From: Turritopsis dohrnii
Lineage: Eukaryota > Cnidaria > Hydrozoa > Anthoathecata > Oceaniidae
Assembly: GCA_027922465.2 (NCBI GenBank)
Contig: BQMF02000068.1
Span: 1,116,001-1,180,000, forward strand
Direction of reading: 5' to 3'
Length of the DNA stretch: 64,000 nt
Positions within the stretch are counted from its first letter, which is position 1; each line of letters opens with the position of its first letter. Shown here piece after piece: positions 46,790-55,300 of this stretch. The notes below the pieces were generated by a model, which saw only the letters and a list, made by a program, of their open reading frames with translations, was not told where the DNA came from and made no database searches. Both the position numbers and the translations under genes were made by a program.

Positions 46790-48624
46790 ATGGATGAAAA
46801 AGTTTCTGGTGAAGATGACCAAGGCAAAGTGGAGAAGAATGAAAGGTTTGTCTCTCCGTGGGCGTCTGGTGAAAATTTGCGCAAGATTGAAAGTGATGTG
46901 CTGATACCAAATATGATGAAGAAGAAAGCGAAAATTATTTGTAAAGACTACCTTGACAGTAAGTTTTTCGATTTTATTTATTTGTTTATTGTTTGTTTGT
47001 TTGTTTGATTCACATATACCTGACTTTGGGCACAACAATATTCGTGTTGGGGTGAAGAAAAAAGTTGGTGTCTAAAAACGTGCTGTGATGGTTGCATTTT
47101 ATATTTTATCCTGACAGAAACAGTCATTATTAAGAAAAATCAAATCATGGAAGTTGTCATGGAAATCATGGAACATTCAGGGTTTGAATTGTCACAGAAC
47201 CTCCGTTGGTTATCTTGTATGATGGCTAACTGAGAGAACTTCAGTATGATTTCTAACTTTGGCTTCAATGCTTAACATCTTGATAACTAACGACCACATA
47301 AACGTCATATATTACGTCATATATTACGTCATATATTATACAGTCAACATATAAACAAGGCCAACAATCTGCATTGATTATTTTGTGAGAAATGCAGAAA
47401 CGAGATAAGAGCAGTTCGATATTAACCAGAAAAAAAAAAAAAAAAGAAATTTTTCGTTAACACCACCAGTACAATTTGGAGAATGTCACGTGACACCATC
47501 TGTTGTGTATTATACAGGTTTACAAGTTAGCAACCAAGGCTTGATGAGTCGTTGACCGTGAAAACTATGCGTTGTTTCTTCACTTCTGATGTACAGGCTA
47601 AAGAATGTCAACCACACCTTGCTTTTGAGATGAGAACCCCAAGATTTGATTTTAGAACTTGTATTTCTTTCACAGTCCTTTTGTTTTTGAACTTCCCTTT
47701 GCACGCACCAGCACCGAAATATGTTCAGTCCAATCTATACTTTTTTCTAACTGAAACCAATGTGCTGAGTTTACTTGTATTGATGAATGACATTCGCACA
47801 CAATATACCTTTCCAATTGCAGCGCAAAGTTATCGGATCGGATCAAAGTTATCGGATCGGATAGAGCAATCGCCCGGCAAGCGAGAGGTCGTGGGTTCGA
47901 GTCCCACTCGATCCGATAACTTTGCGCTGCAATTGGAAAGGTACATTGTGTGCGAATGTCATTACAATTTTTTCGTTACTCTGCAAAGAAATTTTCGCAA
48001 TTTTACCATGATGGATTTACAAATATGAATTTCAATCTGAACTGTCAATCAATTTCGCTTCTTCGGTTACCATGTTTAAATCAATAAATCAATGTCGACT
48101 AGTGACAAAATATGTTGGCCAAAGCTAATTTTTCAAAGAAAATGAACATTAAGACCCCCGGTAATTTTTCCCGGCAGACTTTACTCAAACAAATATTTCA
48201 CTCAACCAAGAAATCTTCTTAATCTGGTATGTGACCATACATGCATGTTACGCATCATATAGACCGTCTAAACAACAATGGGACTAAGGAAAAATATTTG
48301 ACCGGGAAAATTATTGTGATTCTTTTCGGATTTCTAGGTTTTTCGGAATGCATAAAAGGTCGGACGATCTCCCTGGCGTGGTCATGTGGAAAAGAGACCA
48401 ACGCAATGAAAGAATGTCTGAAGCAACAGTAAGCTTGTCCTGGCTCACACTCACTATATTTTCAATCGGTTCATATTCTTCGTTTTTGTTTCAGGTTAGA
48501 CCGATCAGACTTGTATGAAGAATGTCGGAGTTCGTATTTGAAAAATCGATCTGAATTTCAAAATTATTATGTCGAAACCGGAAGCAAAAGGAATCCGAAA
48601 CGGAAACAATCGGCAATATTTTGA
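46790..48624 (+). CDS. CMC1: COX assembly mitochondrial protein CMC1 homologue, complete, 3 exons
   Basis: CMC1 is a small twin-CX9C protein of the mitochondrial intermembrane space that helps assemble cytochrome c oxidase (it stabilises COX1 early in assembly). Exons: 46790-46958, 48338-48428, 48495-48624; phases agree and give 129 residues. Visible: N-L-R-K-I-E-S-D-V-L-I-P (29-40), matching the human L-R-H-V-E-K-D-V-L-I-P block, then Cys51-X9-Cys61 and Cys73-X9-Cys83, the two disulphide pairs of a CHCH fold, then Y-E-E-C (94-97). The start was chosen at the ATG beginning M-D-E-K; an upstream in-frame ATG at 46685 adds a hydrophobic stretch unlike the family. The N-terminus is about 20 residues longer than in human. 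Intron 1 (1.4 kb) carries a tRNA-like hairpin element. Confidence 0.93.
47303..47341. repeat. 12-bp tandem repeat in CMC1 intron 1
   Basis: Three units of ACGTCATATATT. Confidence 0.9.
47786..47963. mobile_element. 53-bp inverted repeat enclosing a tRNA-like core, in CMC1 intron 1
   Basis: The arms 47786-47838 and 47911-47963 are reverse complements over 53 bp with a single mismatch. The 72-base loop contains a perfect B box GGTTCGAGTCC (47894-47904) within a GTGGG/CCCAC stem, an anticodon-like arm (ATCGC, loop CCGGCAA, GCGAG) and the end of a D arm (CGGATAGAGC). The first half of the D arm is missing. The acceptor-like stem TCGGATCG/CGATCCGA is continuous with the arms. An 18-bp segment, AAAGTTATCGGATCGGAT, is tandemly duplicated at 47826-47862, giving two possible pairing registers. 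It is not a normal tRNA gene; no clear target duplication was found. Confidence 0.8.
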
Positions 48625-49799
48625 CACGTGATTTTTTATCATGATGATGTTATAATTGACAATCACTTCGCAGACAAAGAAACATTTGAAGTTTTGGTGT
48701 GTTTTCATGTCTTGTGTACACAGTCTTGGTGTTCATCTTGTATCGTGCGCGTGAAAATATAGACTTGTTTCTTGACCTCTCATAGCCTGCCAAACACAAC
48801 TTTGAATTTTTCACTTCTTTCAGTTCCCAGTTTAGTGGCACCGTCCACAGGATAGTGTTGGGTCCGAGATAGCAAAGTTGTCGCGCAACCAAATCGTCAA
48901 AGTTTTCAATTATTTTAGTGGCATGAGTGTGTACGGAGGAAAAGTTTGACAAACAAGTGCATAGCAAGCAATAATAGACTGCTACAATGAATTACTTTTC
49001 CCGAGGCTAACCTTTAATAAATAGACAACTCACATTCACCTGATTCTCTCACAAAAATTTAACCTGTTTTCTCATAATTTCAGGTGGTGAGTGAGAACAT
49101 TCCTTCAGTAATGTATTACAAATTTTATTCCGTTTATTTTTTGACCATTTCCATTATAACTGGTTTTTATCTCGGAAGAATCCGAATCGGATACCAACCG
49201 ACGCAAGTTCGCAAGTTCTTTTTCCAACAACTCACATCCCGCCTACAGGTCGTCATGGAAATGACGTCACAGCAGCCTTCGCCTCGTTTCTTATCCTTTT
49301 AATAAACTTCGAAATAAAGCCTATGGGAGGAGTGCTCAATATACTACCTTCAGTGCACCAAAGCGAAAAATAAATGCTGCTCTCCTCCTTACTGCTGACG
49401 TCCACTTCCAGTATGGTATAAACTTTGCTCACTTGATCAAAATGTGTTTGTTACGGTTGTCCATAAGATGTAACACATTTGTTTCCGTAAATTGTCGAAA
49501 TTCCCTATATCTTCATGAAAATACATTGTTTCGTTGTTCTGCTTACCGATATGATCATGTGACACTTTCTATTCACTATGGTTACTATCACTATAGTAAC
49601 CGTCACTATGGCACTATGGTAAACGTAACACTATGGTCTGACAAATCGTTAACATCAGGTGTAAACCTTGTGAAATTTGGGTAAGTGAGTGTAAGGCTCG
49701 TTTGTTCAAATATTTTAACTAGCGTTTTCACCTTGGTAACGAGTTGCCAGGTGAACACACTCGATAGACCTTAAAAATGAAAATATTTATGAAAATATC
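48625..49799. other. Downstream of CMC1; one possible small membrane-protein frame
   Basis: Mostly unassigned. The plus-strand frame 49084-49302 (72 codons) follows an acceptor-like TTTCAG and has one hydrophobic stretch (residues about 15-31) followed by a basic segment, as in small single-pass mitochondrial or ER proteins. No family was recognised and no donor-linked partner exon was found. Near 49570-49637 the word CACTATGG(T) recurs several times. Confidence 0.3.
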
Positions 49800-50050
49800 A
49801 ATTCGTTAGATGATAATTATTTTGTTCTATCTCCATTTTTGGAAAAAATGAGCCTCGATTGTTTTCTCAAGCTTTTCAGGATTATTTTTTTCTTTCTCCG
49901 TAAGCTTCTTCCAAAAAAGAAATCTTCTTCAAACGGCAGTCTTATCTTGTTGGTTTCTTAAAGATTCAGTGAGGTTATGAAATTTAAAACTTAATTTTCT
50001 CATTTTAAAGAAATTGGAGATAGAACAAAATAATTCTCACCTAACGAATT
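49800..50050. mobile_element. Inverted-repeat element (MITE-like)
   Basis: AATTCGTTAGATGATAATTA followed by TTTTGTTCTATCTCCA (49800-49835) is matched in reverse at 50014-50050. Weaker pairing continues inward (around ATGAG..TTTTCTC). It is about 250 bp with no coding capacity. Confidence 0.7.
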
Positions 50051-50696
50051 GTGGTCTCTTGGAAGAAGAAAATTATAATAAGGTCGAATCAAAAACAGGT
50101 GCCCATACAAAGAAATTTATGACTTAAAAAGTACTGCGGTGGAGTGACTAACTCTTCATTTTTTGAATTACATATTTCGTCATTTCACATAAAAATAATG
50201 AACCCAGGCCAATTCTCAATTGTTCTATTTCTGCTGACATCAGCATAGTGCAACCCTCACCTTTCCAATTATAACACTGCTGACACAGCAAGCCCTTGCT
50301 TTTAGATTTCGTTGAAAGATCTTTCTGTCGTCATCACTTGACCGTCTCCAGAACAACTACTGTCACACAATGCAACGCGAACAGCTATCCACACAATGCA
50401 ATGCGATAATTACTTTCTTTGTCATTAGTTCAAGCACAGTCTTGACAATTCCACCCTTCAGTGATCACGCTAGGTTTGGACAGTAACATACCGTTTAAGA
50501 CAGGATTCAAACATTAAAACTTTACGGTGTAAAACTTGTGAAATGTGTCTGGGTTAGTGAGGGTAAGGTTCGGGCCTCATTTGTTAAAATACTTTTATAA
50601 GTGTTTTGACCGTAATAATGAATCCTGTCGCATACACATACTCGCAAGCAGAAAAAACAGGAAGCTATTAGAAATCAACTCAATACAATCGAAGAA
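50051..50696. other. No gene; diverged local duplication
   Basis: The segment around 50527-50620 (GTGAAATGTG, GAGGGTAAGGTTCG, TTTGTTAAAATACTTTTA) is a diverged copy of 49668-49750. The array motif TAGGTTTGGACAGTAA recurs at 50471-50486, 40 kb from the array. Confidence 0.5.
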
Positions 50697-50756
50697 AAGT
50701 TTCCTAACAAAAGTTTCCTAACAAAAGTTTCCTAACAAAAGTTTTCTAACAAAGCT
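50697..50756. repeat. 16-bp tandem repeat
   Basis: Four units of AAAGTTTCCTAACAAA, the last with one change. A single related copy with its flank lies at 51068-51087, part of a larger diverged duplication of 50670-50820. Confidence 0.9.
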
Positions 50757-51150
50757 CCTCCTACTACAAAGCTCCCACTTTCTGTTCTCCTCACCAGAAA
50801 ACTGTGAAAAATAATTGTTTTAAAGTTCTCTTGGTCACTCCGTTTGAGGGATTAATGATGATTTGGTCGCAATGGATTATGGTAGTTGCATTTTCCAAAA
50901 ATTGCAATACAAATCAATGATCTTTTTAATCTTTCCAATAATGTAATTATAAATGTTCATCCAGTTCATATGTTGTTGAATGATTACATAGTTAGCGTAT
51001 CAACCTCGTATCCAGGGTTTCTTGAAAAGGCAAGAAAAAATCAACTCAATATAAACATATCCCTGATATAATCGAAGAAAAGTTTCCTAACAAAGCTCCC
51101 ACTTTCTATTCTCCTCACCAGAAAACTGTGCAAAATAATTGTTAGCGTAT

Positions 51151-51211
51151 CAACCTCGTATCCAGGGTTTCTTGCCTATCGAAAAGGCAAGAAACCCTGG
51201 GTACGAGGTTG
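51151..51211. mobile_element. Short foldback element flanked by direct repeats
   Basis: The two arms, CAACCTCGTATCCAGGGTTT.. and its near-exact inverse, form a hairpin of about 30-bp arms with almost no loop. TTAGCGTAT lies directly on both sides (51142-51150 and 51212-51220), a likely 9-bp target duplication. A damaged copy sits at 51000-51036. It belongs to the same family as 51496-51609. Confidence 0.75.
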
Positions 51212-51495
51212 TTAGCGTATATATTAACGCCAATTTTGAGAATACATGTTAATTCTCTATGATAAGGTATGGTGTTAGTGTTGTCATAGTGTTTGAACAA
51301 ACGATTCTACCATGGTCATAGGCTCATTTACCCAAACTTTCATGGCTAGATTCAAGTAAACATTTGAGGAGTGAACGAGACAAAGCCTTCAGTTCACGCT
51401 ACCATAGTTAATCTAACAAGATCCGATCATTTAAGTTTGTGGTCAAAACTTTGTTATTTACGTCTGTAATAAACGAGCAAAACTGTTGTTACTGT

Positions 51496-51609
51496 CCAAC
51501 CTCGAACCCATGGTCTCTTGCCTTTTCGATATACGGATAGCGATATACGGATATACTTTGCCGCTATCCCGTATATCGAAAAGGCAAGAGACCCTGGGTT
51601 CGAGGTTGG
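51496..51609. mobile_element. Foldback element, longest copy of the CCAACCTCG family
   Basis: The arms of 46 bp (51496-51541 and 51564-51609) begin CCAACCTCGAACCCA and include CTTGCCTTTTCGATATACGG; only a few positions mismatch. The loop is 22 bp. There is no coding capacity. Confidence 0.85.
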
Positions 51610-52351
51610 TTATTGCCTCGTTCTTTCAAACGCGAATAACAGACTTTTAACCATAACGATAGCATGATCGCATCTTGTTAGCTTAACACACTCCTACGCT
51701 CTCATTGTAAACATTGGCCACACTCACTAAGCTTAACTTATAACCACACAGTCCATGTGTATAGCATGTCACGTCGTCTGGTCAAACTACAAAAAAATTC
51801 TTAAAGAGAGAAAGGTTTTGTATAGTAAATTCTTTGTAATTCAGACCGATTCTTTTCCAATTTTTTTTCTTGACTGACAGTGAAAAGAATGGAAGTAAAG
51901 AACAAGAATAGTGGACGAAGATCAGTTCATTGTCGTGTTTTAAGCTAAAAACTGTTATTGGGAGACACTTGGTACAATTTTAACATTTTCTTACATAGGA
52001 GGCGTATACATGCATATCCGCCACTGCCTGTCACATGTCCACGCCCAACTTCTCGCGCCCTTCTTTGTCACTGGCATTCCGCCCACAGGAACGATTAACA
52101 GGGGAACTTTTGGCCCAAATAAAGAGATGTTCTCAATCAGCTCCACATACAGAAAAATAGACAGACTACAGTTTCGTTGTTTTAGTTTTTCTTTTCATGA
52201 TGAAGAAAAAAGATATTCTGTGAGTAAAAAAAACCGCCTCTCTATCAATCAGCCTTCACCATGACAACTGATTGTTTTATATGTGTGTCTATCGTATAAA
52301 AGTAACGGCAGCCAATAATAATTACGTGAATATAGCTAGATGGGCGATTCA
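51610..52351. other. Downstream flank of METAP1; no other gene seen
   Basis: Should include the METAP1 3' UTR on the minus strand. An 84-codon plus-strand frame at 52010-52264 has no motif. Confidence 0.45.
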
Positions 52352-55300
52352 CTATAATGTCTTCCCTTCCAATTGATCCATGAAATATGGCCGACCGTCA
52401 CTTTCCTTTCTTGCCGTAAGAATTTCCACACCTTGTTCCGTCACTAACAACGTCTGTTCGAATTGAGCAGATCTTTGCCCGTCCTGCAATTAAAATTAAC
52501 CAGATAACGTTCGGGTAATAAATTCGGGTTTCAGAAAAATATAAAAACAATACGTTACCTTGGTAACTGCAGTCCAGTCATCGGGCCATGTTACGTCTCT
52601 CCAAGTCCCTAAAATAAATAAATAAATAAAAACTATCCTGTAATGATAGATACGCGAAAGGGTTGGGTCTAGTAAGCAGGTTTCGTTTAGGGTTGGTTTT
52701 GTTTTGTCACGCGTGTCAGAAGTGACAACCCCAAAAATTATTGGAAACCTTCGAAATGTTACTTTTATACTTTGTTACTTTTATGTTAAATAAATAAATA
52801 AATCATCTACAACTAAATCTCATCCTCTGAAACCCCCACCTTACTTTCATGAGAAAAGTAATGGGAATACAGCAACAGTTTGTTTTCTTGTGTAAATGCT
52901 TGTTCTTCACAAAATCAACAAGACAACATGTAGCGTTCTTAACTCTCCTGTTCTCCTTCACCGTGTTCAAAAAATATGCACAACATCATGGTGATCTCGG
53001 AATAAAAAAGGAAAAACTTCACCATTCCACTTCTTTTATGATCAAAAAAAACTTTTCAGAAAATGTTACTTCAACCTTCATGTCAACCTACAACGCTACA
53101 AAACTCTTTCACTTTTTTTACCTCTACGGCTGAGAGTGTTTTACGGTTACTTTCTCATGAAACGTGAGATTCAAGGAAGGAGTGTTTCATATCACGTCGT
53201 AGACAAGAATTCTCATCTTTTCACAAAATTGTTCTTCAAGTCATTTTTGTACGTTTTCTTTATTCAGTCTTTGCACCAATATCTGTCAAACGGGGGAGAG
53301 TTTTACAAATAAATAAACGAAAAAAACCTCCATCGTATGGTACAGTTGTTTTTTCAAGACAACTGAAAGTAGTAAGATTTTATTTTGAACAAATATGCTC
53401 CCGTTTTCTTAAACATTTGGAGGGCGTGTCATTTTCAAAGGCGTATTTCCAATATCTCTAAGTGATGTTAGGCGGCACATCTCGCGCATGCGCTCAGTGA
53501 CACAACTCACAAATTTCGTTTTCATTACGTTTCATACACGAAATACTTCGCCTAGCAACAAAATACGCACACCGATCAGTTACCCAGAATGCCATTGTGT
53601 ATTCTGTGATATTCAGGTTTCTAGTTCATTCAATATTATCATTAGCTTTATTAAAAAAACATATTGAACCAGCTGTTTGTTGGGGAAAGAATTTCCAACG
53701 TAACACGTGCTCTCAAACAAACACCACAACAAAGTTGGTTTGAAAGTCAGACTTGCTTTTCGTTGAGGAAGTTTATAATCTGGTTGTTTTAGAAGAGAGA
53801 TGGCAAAAAATTTCCAACGAATTTCTATCGTCGCTATGTTGGCTTTTCTTTGTCCACTGGGCGCCATCTTGAATCTAATCGTCATGGTAGCAATTATCAA
53901 GAACAAACGACTGCACTCCACCACCTATGTTTTATATTTTCATCTGGCCCTGTGTGATGCACTGGTATCTATAATCGGCGGAGCGATGGGGATACCTGTA
54001 TACGTGACGGGACAGTTCATTTACTGTCAAACAATGAGCGCTTTAATTTCGCTGACGTATGCAGTTTCCATAGGAACAGTCACACTACTTTCCATCGATC
54101 GTTTCGTATACCTCCAAATGCCGATGTTATACCTCCAAAGAATGACCAAGAGGCGTATTTGCATTGGTCTTTTTGGTCTTTGGGCGGTGGGCGCAATGAA
54201 CGTGATATTACCTTTAACGGTTGGTTTGATGTTTCAAAAGGATGAAAGTGTCATCGGGTTTTTGAATCGGAAGAATTGCGTCCTGGCGAGAATATGGAGG
54301 AGGGAGTACACTCTGTGGACTAGTGTGGTGTTTATCTGCTTCCCCACTACACTGATTGCCATTTTGAATTTTAAAATATTCCGACTGGCTAGTGATCACC
54401 ACAACAACATACAGCTGGCACACTTATCACAAATTAAGGACCAGGTGACGTCATCAGGTAAACAATCAATAGTAGAGAAACTGCAGACCAGAACAAAAAA
54501 AAGAAAGAAGTCAACATGCTCAAACAAGAGAGCCATTCGAACAACAACATACATCGTGATAACCAACGTCGTGTGTACCATGCCTTATATTTTCGTGCTT
54601 ATCATAGAGGCGTCATGTCAACACTGCATAGAATATAGACAAATTCGCTACACCTACACATTGTTTTTGCTAAACTTTATGACGTCAATCCTCAACCCTT
54701 TGATCAATACCTTCACAAATACGGAATTTCGGAAGATTATTCGGAAGGAAGTGCTTTGTTGCTCTCCATCATCATCACCGACTAGTTCAGCTAGTTCAAT
54801 TTGTTCAGTTTCAGTTCGGAACAGCACGGTGGAGAGCAGTCACAAAACATCCAACTAGAAGCATAAAAACCATCATACAAAATCGTTAAAACTTGAACTC
54901 AACTGTTCGTGTATTGTTTACTTGAACTCAACTGTTCGTGAATTGTTTACTTGCAACCGATTATGGGTCCGTTTACACCTATCCATCTACATCTTCGACA
55001 CAACCCATCAAAATAACGTCAAACAAGGCTTTATCAAACATATCGTAACTTTCGAAGGAAGACATTTAACGCCTAAACTGAATTCCAGAATATGACCCCT
55101 ATTGAACTAAAGACCACGTAATCGCTTTCTGTCAATTACTCAATGATGGTAGTTTCGAATAAATTTGCAAAAACACTTACCCTGGTTTATCATTGGTTCG
55201 ATCGTGAACACGTGACCTGGTTTCATGATCCCAACAGCTTTGTTTTCTAAAAACCATAATTTCAAATATTCAATATACTTGCATTCTGTCAATCTTGGAC

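Noticed and set aside
47839..47910. Functional tRNA gene
   Set aside because: Half of the D arm is missing and the acceptor merges with a 53-bp inverted repeat, so a mature tRNA is unlikely.
53613..53924. 103-codon minus-strand frame overlapping the GPCR start
   Set aside because: Shadow of the receptor gene on the other strand; no METAP1 homology although it lies in that gene's intron.
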